Shown here: positions 29,021 through 36,313 of the stretch, in pieces
Layout: every line of letters starts with the position of its first letter
Numbering within the stretch: the stretch's first letter is position 1
From: Lutispora thermophila DSM 19022
GTDB taxonomy: Bacteria > Bacillota > Clostridia > Lutisporales > Lutisporaceae
Direction of reading: 5' to 3'
DNA: 36,313 nt
Assembly: GCF_900142105.1 (NCBI RefSeq)
Contig: NZ_FQZS01000029.1
Location: forward strand, 1-36,313
Notes under the pieces: generated by a model
Databases searched by the model: none
What the model was told of the DNA's origin: nothing
The model's input: the letters and a program-made list of their open reading frames with translations, nothing else
Program-made: the position numbers and the translations under genes

Positions 29021-29788
29021 TTACTTTGATAATTTTATAATCATGTAACTTGGAGTTTCAATAAATGCATTGTAACGGATATAGCAACTTTGCTTCCAGC
29101 TTTCTGGCGGAGAAGGTTCTTCTACTTTTTCAATCCTAAACCCGGCATTGATAATGGCATTAAAATAATCGCCCACTGTGTGATGATAACTCATACTCAA
29201 ATAATTTTCAATGTTATCATTGTATTCTATCCATGGTTGAACATAGGCTCTTTTACTTTTATCTAAATATCTCACGACCCATTCATCATCAGATGGAAAT
29301 TCTCCATTTTTATCAACCGGATATTGTGCTGTATAAATAGGATGCATTAATGAAACAATACAAACACCTTTATCTTCTAAAGCACTATACATATTGCAAA
29401 ATAAATCTTTAATATCTTTAATATAGTGAAATGTTGTAGATGAAAATATAAAATCGAATTTTCCGTCGATATATGTATGCCAATTGCTTATATCGCCTTG
29501 AATAAATTCAACTTTTGAACCTCTGCTCTTTGCTTTTTCTTTTGCAATACTCAGCATATGTTCAGAAATATCTACACCCAAAACAGAAAGTGGATTTTCT
29601 TTTTCAAAAAGAAAAGAAAAACGTCCTGTCCCACAACCTAAATCCAAAATCCTTTTATCATTTAATTTTGGTAAAATTTTCTGAATGCAGGGCCATTCTA
29701 TTGCATAACTATATGAATCCTCTTTCTCTGTAAAGTCTTCGTACGCTTTAGCCATATCATCCCAATTTTTTTCTATTTCATTTTTCAT
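29021..29788 (-). CDS. Class I SAM-dependent methyltransferase
   Basis: The 255-aa protein is a Rossmann-fold methyltransferase. It has motif I LDLGCGTGRF (about 48-57), the acidic loop LGVDISEHML, the motif around FIQGDISNW and FDFIFSSTTFHYI, and a late SLMHPIYTAQYP. It resembles the Methyltransf_11/25 group of small-molecule enzymes; the substrate is unknown. The start is ATG at 29788, the fifth codon of the longest frame, with GGGGA upstream. It stands alone between nifJ and a region of gene relics. It is not closely similar to the second methyltransferase at 30487. Confidence 0.85.
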   Translation of the reverse strand: MKNEIEKNWDDMAKAYEDFTEKEDSYSYAIEWPCIQKILPKLNDKRILDLGCGTGRFSFLFEKENPLSVLGVDISEHMLSIAKEKAKSRGSKVEFIQGDISNWHTYIDGKFDFIFSSTTFHYIKDIKDLFCNMYSALEDKGVCIVSLMHPIYTAQYPVDKNGEFPSDDEWVVRYLDKSKRAYVQPWIEYNDNIENYLSMSYHHTVGDYFNAIINAGFRIEKVEEPSPPESWKQSCYIRYNAFIETPSYMIIKLSK

Positions 29789-30048
29789 AATAATCCCCAT
29801 CCCATATCTATAATATAATAACCACTTGACACAATTCGAATTCTCTATTAATTATAACATAAAATTTACCAATGCTAAATATCAGCAACACTTTTGCTTT
29901 TTTGATAGCAGCACTTTCAATCTGCTATTATAAGCTACTTGCATCAACTCTCATGGAAAACTTACATTGAAATTCTATTTTTTATGCCTGAAATTGCACA
30001 TATTCTATTGAAGTTTTTAAATTTGCATAGTTACACCTTATGCCATTC

Positions 30049-30180
30049 TAAAAATCTTATGAACATGAAAATACCCTTAACAGTCTTATTGCCAACCGTT
30101 AAGGGCATTTTCTCGCCGGCGATTACTTTCCGAAATATCTTTGAAGAAGTCATTTAAATGGTTATACCGTGCCTTGCTTA
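30049..30180 (+). repeat. Diverged direct repeat, copy 1 (decayed rubrerythrin 3' end plus terminator)
   Basis: By eye it aligns with 31488-31620 at about three quarters identity. It runs from AAAATCTT, TGAACATGAAAA through the terminator arms to the end of the rubrerythrin coding sequence (ACCGTG, CTTGCTT). Weaker similarity extends left on both copies, from about 29862 and 31321 (shared AAAATTTACC), so the duplicated block may have been over 300 bp. Confidence 0.75.
30074..30105 (-). terminator. Decayed terminator copy
   Basis: On the minus strand, CCCTTAAC pairs with GTTAAGGG around a degenerate centre, followed by TATTTTCATG. It occupies the position of the intact rubrerythrin terminator in the duplicated block; the inner stem has lost pairing. 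Confidence 0.6.
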
Positions 30181-30205
30181 GCCAATGGCCTTCATTATCA
30201 TATAG
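30123..30205 (-). pseudogene. Reverse rubrerythrin 3' remnant
   Basis: The minus strand reads ARHG, then after a one-base insertion LLQRYFGK and a stop. This matches DEARHG...LLERYFGK at the end of the intact gene at 31564. Two in-frame stops and the frameshift show decay. Similarity fades upstream of the residues corresponding to DTVHEM. It is the coding part of the duplicated block. The surrounding 29801-30486 has no other supported gene; an open frame without a start on the minus strand (30086-30283, including KLKADQREIKGSPLRYTVIS) crosses it and may be another relic. Confidence 0.75.
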
Positions 30206-30397
30206 TGATATTACTGTATACCTGAGAGGTGACCCCTTAATTTCCCTCTGATCTGCTTTGAGTTTTATGGATTTTCTGACTCTTTAATGCCATATTATGT
30301 TTTTGCTGCTCCTGTCGCACCTTCAATTTCTTGAGATAATTATAACCTGTCCTCCTACACCATAACCCAATAAATCAGTGTGAGTAGGAACACCACA

Positions 30398-30425
30398 TAA
30401 TAAAAGCCCTTTTAATTGGAGCTTT
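30398..30425 (-). terminator. Terminator after the second methyltransferase
   Basis: On the minus strand, AAAGCTC pairs with GGGCTTT (one G-U) around a 9-nt loop, followed by TATTATG. It is modest, about 60 nt after the stop codon. Confidence 0.6.
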
Positions 30426-30486
30426 CAACATCCATAATATGAAAAAGAAACAGGAAAGCGTATCTCCTCTAAGTACATTTTCTTAA

Positions 30487-31209
30487 TTATCGCTTATGCT
30501 TAAGAATAACATGATGAAAATATGCAATATTTCTGAACTCAGGTATTTCCTCTGCTGCACATTCAAGATTATACATGTTTGTAATCCAATCAGATTCCAT
30601 TTTTAGTTCGTTTCTTTGCAAAGCAAAAAACATTCGTACACCATATATTTTATCAATTTCAAAATAACCTTCACAATATTTTTCTAACTCCCAATTATCA
30701 TATTCGTTTATTATTCCAAAATTTTCTGATATGGCGTTTCCATTATTAATCAATTCTAATGCCTCATTAATTTTATATTCAAACACAGCTTTATGCATTA
30801 TTTTGCCAGCTTTATTGTGTTTAACAATAGATACAAACCCATCAGGTTTTAATACACGGCTAAACTCACAAAGCAATTCTCTTCTGTTATCTAAATATTC
30901 CAACACATTATGGCATATAATCATATCGTAGGATTGATTTTGCACTTCTCTAAGTTTCTCTATTCCACCAACAATTTGCCTATACTTATTTTTACAAAAT
31001 TTATGTTTAAGCAACTCCTCATTTGGTTCAATGGCAGTTACATCATTACTTTTTGCAAAATAATCAGCAGTAATTCCAAATCCACTTCCAAAATCAAGTA
31101 TTTTTTTACCTTTACAGTCTATGTTATGCCATACTAACTTATAAAACAATTTTCCCCACGGTGCATTTACCGTATTAAGATAACCTTGAACATTTATATT
31201 TTTACTCAT
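30487..31209 (-). CDS. Class I SAM-dependent methyltransferase (second, unrelated)
   Basis: The 240-aa protein has motif I KILDFGSGFG (about 36-45), the acidic residue in VTAIEPNEELL, and the motif IV/post region YDMIICHNVLEYL, followed by FSRVLKPDGFVSIV. It belongs to the Methyltransf_11-type family; the substrate is unknown. AAGGGGG lies about 8 nt before the ATG. It lies between the intact rubrerythrin and its decayed copy. Its AT-rich codons and isolated position are compatible with acquisition, but no integrase or transposase accompanies it. Confidence 0.85.
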   Translation of the reverse strand: MSKNINVQGYLNTVNAPWGKLFYKLVWHNIDCKGKKILDFGSGFGITADYFAKSNDVTAIEPNEELLKHKFCKNKYRQIVGGIEKLREVQNQSYDMIICHNVLEYLDNRRELLCEFSRVLKPDGFVSIVKHNKAGKIMHKAVFEYKINEALELINNGNAISENFGIINEYDNWELEKYCEGYFEIDKIYGVRMFFALQRNELKMESDWITNMYNLECAAEEIPEFRNIAYFHHVILKHKR

Positions 31210-31487
31210 GTATTAGTCCCCCTTAAAACAGCTTTTCATTAGCGTTATAAATTACTATTGATATATAAATCATCATGTCGCCATAAACTACATAACGTAT
31301 TTCATTATCTTCACCTTAACACAAAATTTACCAAAATTGAATATAAAAAATACATCTATCATTAGATGTTAGCTTTCGATCTATTGTAACAAGCCACATG
31401 TAACGGTTGTCAATGAAAATTCCCCTTGAGATTTTCAAATTTCTCATTTTGTCTCTGTATGTCAGCCTTGAAAACCCGAATATAAAT

Positions 31488-31620
31488 TTAAAATCTTTTG
31501 AACATGAAAACACCCCTGACAGTTGGTTTACCAACTGTCAGGGGCGCTATTTTACTGATATGATTACTTACCAAAGTATCTCTCCAACAAGCCCTTAAAT
31601 GCTTTACCGTGTCTTGCTTC
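31488..31620 (+). repeat. Diverged direct repeat, copy 2 (intact rubrerythrin 3' end plus terminator)
   Basis: This is the partner of 30049-30180, about 1.44 kb away in the same orientation. This copy keeps the functional terminator and the open reading frame, so it is the parental one. The 31210-31487 gap holds the weaker left part of the duplicated block and no supported gene. Confidence 0.75.
31513..31544 (-). terminator. Terminator of reverse rubrerythrin
   Basis: A perfect 14-bp stem, CCCCTGACAGTTGG (31544-31531 on the minus strand) with its complement (31526-31513), has a 4-nt loop and is followed by TGTTTTC. It lies about 20 nt after the stop codon. Confidence 0.95.
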
Positions 31621-32112
31621 ATCCTTGCACATCTCATGTACTGTATCATGAATTGCATCTAAATTCAGCTGTTTTGCCTTAGTTGCTAATTCCTTCTTGC
31701 CGCTGCAAGCACCGTACTCTGCTTCAACTCTCATCTCAAGATTCTTCTTAGTATCTGCAACTACTACTTCCCCTAGCAATTCTGCAAATTTAGCAGCATG
31801 CTCAGCCTCTTCAAAAGCTATTCTCTTATATGCTTCAGCTATTTCTGGGAAACCTTCTCTATCTGCCTGACGGCTCATTGCTAAGTACATCCCTACTTCT
31901 GTGCATTCTCCCATGAAATTTGCTCTTAATCCTTCTATGATCTCAGGGTCTATATCTTTTGCTACACCTATTCTATGTTCATCTGCCCATTGAAGGTTGT
32001 CTGCTGACTGCTCTACAAATTTATCCTTTGAAGCCTTGCACTGAGGGCAAAAATCTGGAGCCTCATTTCCTTCATGAACATAACCACAAATTTTACAAAC
32101 AAATTTTTTCAT
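31564..32112 (-). CDS. Reverse rubrerythrin (N-terminal rubredoxin, NADH-peroxidase component)
   Basis: This 182-aa peroxide- and O2-reducing protein of anaerobes receives electrons from NADH through partner flavoproteins. The order is reversed relative to classical rubrerythrin. A rubredoxin iron site comes first (C6, C9, C22, C25), followed by the four-helix diiron domain. That domain has E69/E72, the ExxH pairs E102-H105 and E165-H168, and E130. It is well known from Clostridium acetobutylicum, where it is PerR controlled. GGAGG precedes the ATG. It is a single gene with a strong terminator and a possible PerR box over the -10. It is unrelated to nrdJ upstream in function, though both depend on oxygen state. 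Confidence 0.95.
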   Translation of the reverse strand: MKKFVCKICGYVHEGNEAPDFCPQCKASKDKFVEQSADNLQWADEHRIGVAKDIDPEIIEGLRANFMGECTEVGMYLAMSRQADREGFPEIAEAYKRIAFEEAEHAAKFAELLGEVVVADTKKNLEMRVEAEYGACSGKKELATKAKQLNLDAIHDTVHEMCKDEARHGKAFKGLLERYFGK

Positions 32113-32158
32113 TTCAATAACCTCCTATATTTAATTAGTATTTCTACTAGAATTGACT

Positions 32159-32173
32159 ACATTATGATTATAC
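32159..32173 (-). promoter_or_regulatory. Possible PerR box over the reverse rubrerythrin -10
   Basis: On the minus strand, GTATAATCATAATGT matches the PerR consensus TTATAATNATTATAA at 10 of 14 fixed positions. It contains the TATAAT -10 (32172-32167). The -35 is poor (TTAGCA at 18 nt). The call rests on sequence match plus the known PerR control of this gene class. Confidence 0.5.
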
Positions 32174-32222
32174 AATAATTACCTTATATATGCTAATGGT
32201 CTAAAAGCTAAAATAGGGCATT

Positions 32223-32247
32223 TTAATTAATATATCTTATTAATTAA
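32223..32247. repeat. AT-only inverted repeat in the rubrerythrin upstream gap
   Basis: Perfect 10-bp arms TTAATTAATA and TATTAATTAA surround TATCT. It lies about 110-135 nt upstream of the rubrerythrin ATG and before the nrdJ terminator at 32330. It could be a regulator site, but in such AT-rich DNA chance is plausible. Confidence 0.35.
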
Positions 32248-32329
32248 TAATAATTCTCCGTTTTATTGCTTTAATCTTCTTTTTTTAAAATTTTATATGT
32301 AATAGAAATGAGATACATAAAATAATAGA

Positions 32330-32364
32330 ACAAGCATAGTTCTAGATATTAGAACCATGCTTGT
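32330..32364 (-). terminator. Terminator of nrdJ
   Basis: On the minus strand, ACAAGCATGGTTCTA pairs with TAGAACTATGCTTGT (one G-U) around a 5-nt loop, followed by TCTATTATTTT. It lies 23 nt after the nrdJ stop. Confidence 0.85.
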
Positions 32365-32387
32365 CAATATAACATTATTATAATATC

Positions 32388-34730
32388 CTAGCCGCATTTG
32401 GAGAACCCGCAATTTCTACAAATCATGCATCCTCCTTCATGTTGAACTTTTGAACCACATTCAGGGCAGTATTTAATATTCCCAAATTCTTGTCTGTCAT
32501 CAATAGTTGCAGAAGTTTCACCAAAATCTACTGTACTTCGACTGCATTGAATTGAGCATAATGAGCAATTTCCTCCGCAATCTGAACTGCTTTCTTCCAC
32601 TGCAGTTGTCAACTCATCTATTGTCTCCACATCCTTCACTTCCACTTGCATATTCAACACTTTTTCAAGGGTTCTTCCTATTGCATCAGGACAGGACAGC
32701 ACTTTAAGCCCTTTTTGCCTCAAAGTAGAGTGGCATCTTATACCTCTTAGTTGCTCTATTATCTCTTTGATATCCACCCCTGCTCTTAAGGCAATAGATA
32801 TTAGTCTGCTTGTTGCTTCTGATTGGGACGGACATCCTCCCGCTCTGCCCAGATTTGCAAATACTTCGCAAATCCCTTCTTCGTCTGAGTTAACAGTAAT
32901 ATATAGATTTCCACAACCTATTTTTACCTTCTCCGTTATGCCAAAGGTAACATCAGGCCTAACTCTTGCCTTCAGAGTCTTTTGATCTATTTTCTGCTCT
33001 TGCTGTTTTTCTCCATCCTTATTAACCGCACCGATATTTAATACCTGTGATTCACGACTTCCATCTCTATATATGGTAACGCCTTTGCAACCCAACTTGT
33101 AGGCAAGCATGTAGACTTCTCTTACATCTTCCCTGGTAGCCTCTTTTCTAAAGTTCACAGTTTTTGAAACTGCATTATCTGTGTATTTTTGGAACATGGC
33201 CTGCATTCTTATATGCCAAATAGGATCTATATCATGGGCAGTAGCAAATACTCTTCTCACATCCTCAGGTATTTCTTCTATATGCCTTACTGAACCCATC
33301 TTTGCTATCTTTCTCATAAGCTCTACACTATAGAACCCTCTTTCCTTAGCAACCTTTTCGAAAAGTGGATTTACCTCAGGCAATTCATCATTATCCATAA
33401 CATTTCTGATAAAGGATACAGCAAACAATGGCTCAATACCGCTTGATACCCCAGCAATTATGGATATGGTGCCTGTTGGTGCTATAGTAGTAGTTGTAGC
33501 ATTTCTCAATTTCATACTTTTATTGGCATATATGCTCTTTTCGAAGGCAGGAAAAGCACCTCTCAATTCAGCCAGCTTTGCTGACGCTTGTTTTGATCTT
33601 TCATTTATGAAACTCATGACTGACTCTGCTGTTTCTATGGCATCTTCCGAATCATATGGGATTCCAAGATTTATAAGCATATCCGCAAATCCCATTACAC
33701 CCAAACCTATTTTTCTTGTTTTCTTTGTCATTTCATCTATTTTCTCAAGAGGATATTTGTTTACGTCTATAACATTATCTAAAAAGTGAACTGCTGTATC
33801 TACTAAATCTCCCAATTTATCAAAATCTATTTCTTTTTTGATACCATTGTCTTTTATACAATTAACAAGATTTATGGAACCAAGATTACATGATTCAAAT
33901 GGAAGTAGAGGTTGCTCCCCACAGGGATTTGTACTCTCAATTTCTCCCAATTCAGGTACTACATTGTCTCTATTCATTCTATCTAAAAATATAATTCCAG
34001 GTTCCCCGTTATTCCATGCCATATCCACTATCAAATCAAATACTTCCCTGGCCTTTAGCTTTCCTTTGACTTTCTTTGTATGAGGTTCTATCAATTCGTA
34101 CTCCTCATCTTTTTCAACAGCTTCCATGAACTTTTCTGTTATTCCCACACTTATGTTAAAGTTAGTAATTTCTTTGTCGTTTTTCTTGCACTGAATAAAT
34201 TCTAATATATCAGGATGGTCTACCCTCAATATGCCCATGTTTGCTCCTCTGCGCACTCCACCTTGCTTAACGGCTTCTGTAGCAGAATTAAAAACTTTCA
34301 TAAAGCTTATGGGACCTGAAGCTACACCACCTGTAGAATTAACAGAAGAACCTTTACTTCTTAACCGGCTAAAACTAAAACCTGTTCCACCACCACTTTT
34401 ATGTATTATTGCAGCATGTTTGATAGCATCAAATATACCTTCCATGGAATCTTCCACTGGAAGGACAAAACAAGCCGATAACTGGCCCAATTCTCTACCT
34501 GCATTCATCAAAGTAGGTGAGTTTGGTAAAAAGTCCAGATTATACATGATATCATAAAACTTTTTTTCTAGTTCACTGATATCTTTATCTGGTTCATAAA
34601 TCTTGTCTGCACTGGCTATAAATGAAGAAACCCTCTTGAATAGTCCTTCAGGTGTTTCTATCAATTTTCCTTCTTCGTTTTTCGCCAAATATCTTCTTTC
34701 CAACACCTTAAGACCGTTTTCCGATATCAT
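32388..34730 (-). CDS. nrdJ: Adenosylcobalamin-dependent (class II) ribonucleotide reductase
   Basis: NrdJ reduces ribonucleotides to deoxyribonucleotides with a B12-derived radical, working with or without oxygen. The 780-aa protein has the N-terminal active-site Cys segment ([13 protein letters not shown]), the catalytic [21 protein letters not shown] region (cysteines in NPCGEQ and ESCNLGS), [11 protein letters not shown], and a C-terminal tail. The tail has the redox Cys pair region (SLCSIQCS) and a zinc ribbon ([20 protein letters not shown]). GGAGG lies 10 nt before the ATG. A two-box NrdR operator covers its promoter. No cobalamin riboswitch was found upstream. Confidence 0.96.
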   Translation of the reverse strand: MISENGLKVLERRYLAKNEEGKLIETPEGLFKRVSSFIASADKIYEPDKDISELEKKFYDIMYNLDFLPNSPTLMNAGRELGQLSACFVLPVEDSMEGIFDAIKHAAIIHKSGGGTGFSFSRLRSKGSSVNSTGGVASGPISFMKVFNSATEAVKQGGVRRGANMGILRVDHPDILEFIQCKKNDKEITNFNISVGITEKFMEAVEKDEEYELIEPHTKKVKGKLKAREVFDLIVDMAWNNGEPGIIFLDRMNRDNVVPELGEIESTNPCGEQPLLPFESCNLGSINLVNCIKDNGIKKEIDFDKLGDLVDTAVHFLDNVIDVNKYPLEKIDEMTKKTRKIGLGVMGFADMLINLGIPYDSEDAIETAESVMSFINERSKQASAKLAELRGAFPAFEKSIYANKSMKLRNATTTTIAPTGTISIIAGVSSGIEPLFAVSFIRNVMDNDELPEVNPLFEKVAKERGFYSVELMRKIAKMGSVRHIEEIPEDVRRVFATAHDIDPIWHIRMQAMFQKYTDNAVSKTVNFRKEATREDVREVYMLAYKLGCKGVTIYRDGSRESQVLNIGAVNKDGEKQQEQKIDQKTLKARVRPDVTFGITEKVKIGCGNLYITVNSDEEGICEVFANLGRAGGCPSQSEATSRLISIALRAGVDIKEIIEQLRGIRCHSTLRQKGLKVLSCPDAIGRTLEKVLNMQVEVKDVETIDELTTAVEESSSDCGGNCSLCSIQCSRSTVDFGETSATIDDRQEFGNIKYCPECGSKVQHEGGCMICRNCGFSKCG

Positions 34731-34747
34731 TTTATTTCCCGCCTCCT

Positions 34748-34794
34748 TAACAACCTATAGTGTATCGCGCAATAAAACACACAAGATATTGTAT
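34748..34794 (-). promoter_or_regulatory. NrdR operator (two boxes) upstream of nrdJ
   Basis: Box 1 (34794-34779, minus strand ATACAATATCTTGTGT) matches the NrdR consensus ACACWATATATWGTGT at 14 of 16 positions. Box 2 (34763-34748, ACACTATAGGTTGTTA) matches at 12 of 16. Their starts are 31 bp apart, the spacing expected for NrdR box pairs. Box 1 overlaps the -10. No nrdR gene is in this window. Confidence 0.88.
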
Positions 34795-34816
34795 CATATG
34801 ATATATTATGCTACAA
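34788..34816 (-). promoter_or_regulatory. Promoter of nrdJ
   Basis: On the minus strand, TTGTAG (34816-34811), a 17-nt spacer and TACAAT (34793-34788). The -10 lies inside NrdR box 1, so repressor and polymerase would compete. Confidence 0.7.
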
Positions 34817-34907
34817 AATGACTATTGTACTAATTTTATCATTCTAGATTATTTTCTTTTCATTTAGAAATATTTTCTTTATATATCTTACCATCGCAAA
34901 TTATTCA

Positions 34908-34936
34908 TTAAAAAATTAGCGCTTTTAAGCGCCAAT
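34908..34936 (-). terminator. Terminator of the thioredoxin-like gene
   Basis: On the minus strand, GGCGCTT and AAGCGCT form a short GC-rich hairpin that includes the stop codon (34927-34925), followed by AATTTTTTAATG. Confidence 0.8.
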
Positions 34937-35422
34937 TATAATTTTCAATAAATCTTCGGCAGTCTCATTTATAAATTTACCTGCTTTATATTGCATGTTG
35001 ATCTTAGAGCCTTCTAAAGTTTCTATATCAGCATTTTTTACCTTATCAATTTTCTCTATAAAAGCTCCTCTTATATTAAAATCTTTATCCATTATGATGA
35101 AGGTAGGAACCTTTATCTTGCCATCTTCTTTATAGTCATCTAATTCATCATTAACATTATCTCGTGTGACAAGTCTAAGAGTTATTTTGTCATTGAAGCT
35201 TATCATTTTCTCCAAAACAGAGAGATTGATGTGACAGTCAGGACACCATGATTCAACTACACCTAAAATATTTATTTCTTCTTCCAATGCAGTTATCTTA
35301 TTTTTCACTTCATCAGCTATTTCCATTGGAATATAATATTTCATAAACTTCTTTTTATTCACATCATCTACATTAAACATAAAGCTTCTGAAGCTTAACC
35401 CTTTTTCAAACAAGTTCTTCAA
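34925..35422 (-). CDS. Thioredoxin-fold family protein
   Basis: The 165-aa cytoplasmic protein has a helical N-terminal extension of about 50 residues. A thioredoxin-like domain follows with the active site WCPDCH (C60, C63) and the cis-Pro loop KVPTFIIMD. Unlike classic thioredoxin (WCGPC), the dipeptide PD is between the cysteines. I chose the TTG at 35422, with GGTGG about 5 nt upstream; a GTG at 35437 is possible. It lies 25 nt after the small membrane gene and is probably co-transcribed. A link to nrdJ reduction is possible but not shown. Confidence 0.85.
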   Translation of the reverse strand: MKNLFEKGLSFRSFMFNVDDVNKKKFMKYYIPMEIADEVKNKITALEEEINILGVVESWCPDCHINLSVLEKMISFNDKITLRLVTRDNVNDELDDYKEDGKIKVPTFIIMDKDFNIRGAFIEKIDKVKNADIETLEGSKINMQYKAGKFINETAEDLLKIIIGA

Positions 35423-35447
35423 AAATACCACCCGCACTTCATTATTT

Positions 35448-35639
35448 TCACCATGAAAATATGAGGATCAAACCAATAACGCATGCTATTATACCAGTTA
35501 TTCTGATATACAGTAAGTACGCATCGCTAGGCTTAGCATCTCTTACTTTCCAGCCTATCTCCAAGTTCCAGGCAGCCTCTGGACTTATTGCAGACAAACC
35601 ACCTAAAATCAGTATTATAAGTCCAATTATGTTTTTCAT
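35448..35639 (-). CDS. Small two-helix membrane protein (DUF6199-like)
   Basis: The 63-aa product has two hydrophobic helices (about 3-18 and 45-62) around a polar segment AAWNLEIGWKVRDAKPSDAYLL. The pattern aaW..e.gWkxrdaxPSdaYLxxxRixG is, from memory, that of DUF6199; the function is unknown. The start is ATG at 35639, 8 nt after GGAGGGG; the longer TTG frame overlaps the ribosome site. It heads a two-gene unit with the thioredoxin-like gene. Confidence 0.8.
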   Translation of the reverse strand: MKNIIGLIILILGGLSAISPEAAWNLEIGWKVRDAKPSDAYLLYIRITGIIACVIGLILIFSW

Positions 35640-35656
35640 ACAAAACCCCTCCAATT

Positions 35657-35685
35657 ATTTTACTATATGGATGGTGATGATACAA
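35657..35685 (-). promoter_or_regulatory. Possible promoter of the small membrane protein gene
   Basis: On the minus strand, TTGTAT (35685-35680), a 17-nt spacer and TAAAAT (35662-35657), 18 nt before the ATG. It is a weak -35 with a fair -10. From 35686 to 35871 I see no supported gene. Confidence 0.5.
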
Positions 35686-35871
35686 GATACCAATGAGTGA
35701 CTAAGAAGTATTTCTTTTCCGTCTTGCCACGTGCTGTCTGGGTATTCCTTTTGGGTCATTTTGATGAACACGGATTAACACTGAGGTTTCCACCTATTAA
35801 TAGGGCGGGATACTTTGTTTTCAAAACACTGAAATACACTAAAGGGAGCTACTTAGACACTATATGGAACT

Positions 35872-35910
35872 AGAAAAAGCATATGTGCACTTGCACATAT
35901 GCTTTTTCTT
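35872..35910 (-). terminator. Terminator of the rRNA operon
   Basis: A perfect 18-bp stem (35872-35889 with 35892-35909) closes on a 2-base loop, which opens to 4 or 6 bases in practice. The arm ends are A5 and T5 runs. It is about 135 nt downstream of 5S on the minus strand. Confidence 0.85.
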
Positions 35911-36044
35911 TAGTTACTGTAGCTTTCTTCATAACATTGCTTACCTAACCCATATATTTGCTTTCTGCCCTGCTACAGGCAACATAATACCTTTTAGTGT
36001 ATTTTAGTGGTCTTTGGTGTCTTTTCGTATTCTAAAATAAAAAA

Positions 36045-36160
36045 CCCGGCAACGACCTACTCTCCCAGGACCCTTCGGTCCAAGTACCATCGGCACTGGA
36101 GAGCTTAACTTCTGTGTTCGGTATGGGAACAGGTGTGGCCTCTCCGTCATTGTCACCGGA
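36045..36160 (-). rRNA. rrf: 5S ribosomal RNA
   Basis: This is a 116-nt sequence. The terminal helix pairs TCCGGTGAC at the 5' end with GTTGCCGGG at the 3' end. The conserved loop segments CCATACCGAACACAGAAGTTAAG and GGAGAGTAGGTCGTTGCC are present in abbreviated form as expected for firmicute 5S. It lies about 75 nt downstream of the 23S end. Confidence 0.97.
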
Positions 36161-36235
36161 TTATTCGCTATATATATATTTTTTTTTCGAAGGTCTGCAC
36201 CTTCAAAACTACACAATACTAAGACTTAGTTTAGA

Positions 36236-36313
36236 TCAAGCCCTCGACCTATTAGTATCGGTCAGCTAAATACATCACTGTACTTACACCTCCGACCTAT
36301 CTACCACGTAGTC
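36236..36313 (-). rRNA. rrl: 23S ribosomal RNA, 3' end (partial)
   Basis: The reverse complement contains CTGACCGATACTAATAGG and TCGAGGGCTTGAT, the conserved 3' end of bacterial 23S. The gene continues past the end of the window. The 3' boundary is approximate. Confidence 0.95.

Noticed and set aside
31328-31534. A 68-codon minus-strand frame in the gap before reverse rubrerythrin
   Set aside because: It starts inside the rubrerythrin terminator stem and lies in the duplicated noncoding block.
28570-31600. Insertion sequence, integron or prophage in the variable stretch
   Set aside because: No transposase or integrase gene and no clean terminal inverted repeats were found; only relic frames and one diverged duplication.
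34731-34924. Cobalamin riboswitch upstream of nrdJ
   Set aside because: No B12-box-like GCCACTG element or leader-sized structure was seen; the region is AT-rich with NrdR boxes instead.
35655-35759. A 34-codon minus-strand frame beginning MTQKEYPDSTWQDG upstream of the small membrane gene
   Set aside because: The sequence looks protein-like but there is no ribosome binding site and it would run over the downstream promoter. Kept only as a note.

Overview
This window comes from a low-G+C, spore-forming, anaerobic firmicute of the class Clostridia. The evidence is the AT-rich sequence, strong GGAGG ribosome binding sites, SigH, the ctsR-mcsA-mcsB-clpC-radA and yacL-ispD-ispF-cysS-mrnC-thyX-rlmB-sigH-tuf gene order, a CarD factor, pyruvate:ferredoxin oxidoreductase, reverse rubrerythrin, and a class II (B12) ribonucleotide reductase. 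A Tissierellales-like or Clostridiales-like host fits, but the species cannot be fixed from the sequence alone.

Layout. Positions 1-17041 are the classic firmicute housekeeping block, nearly all on the minus strand. Read in the direction of transcription, it runs ctsR, mcsA, mcsB, clpC, radA (stress and repair), then carD, yacL, ispD, ispF, a small membrane protein, a T-box-controlled cysS, mrnC, thyX, rlmB, sigH, and finally tRNA-Tyr, tRNA-Gly, tRNA-Thr and tuf. Two plus-strand genes break the block. A 131-aa protein lies between radA and carD, where disA often sits. A CotA-like multicopper oxidase has split thyX from mrnC. mrnC carries an in-frame amber codon. From 17042 to 24950 there is a small TusA-like protein and an EF-G paralogue (minus strand), then an aminotransferase, a DegV protein and a two-subunit 2-oxoacid:ferredoxin oxidoreductase (plus strand). 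From 25022 to 35639, all on the minus strand, are the large PFOR (nifJ), two unrelated SAM methyltransferases, reverse rubrerythrin, nrdJ, a thioredoxin-like protein and a small membrane protein. The window ends in the 3' part of an rRNA operon (23S end, 5S, hairpin) on the minus strand.

How the genes fit together. The metabolic genes point to fermentative 2-oxoacid catabolism: an aminotransferase plus ferredoxin-linked oxidoreductases that yield acyl-CoA and reduced ferredoxin. Reverse rubrerythrin and perhaps the thioredoxin-like protein protect against oxygen. Regulation can be read directly at several places: a CtsR operator over the clp operon start, a Cys T-box before cysS, a two-box NrdR operator over the nrdJ promoter, and a possible PerR box over the rubrerythrin promoter.

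The least ordinary stretch is 28.6-31.6 kb. It holds a decayed second copy of the 3' end of the reverse rubrerythrin gene with its terminator, two unrelated methyltransferases, and relic reading frames. No CRISPR array, intact insertion sequence or prophage was seen, and no clearly novel multi-gene system was identified.
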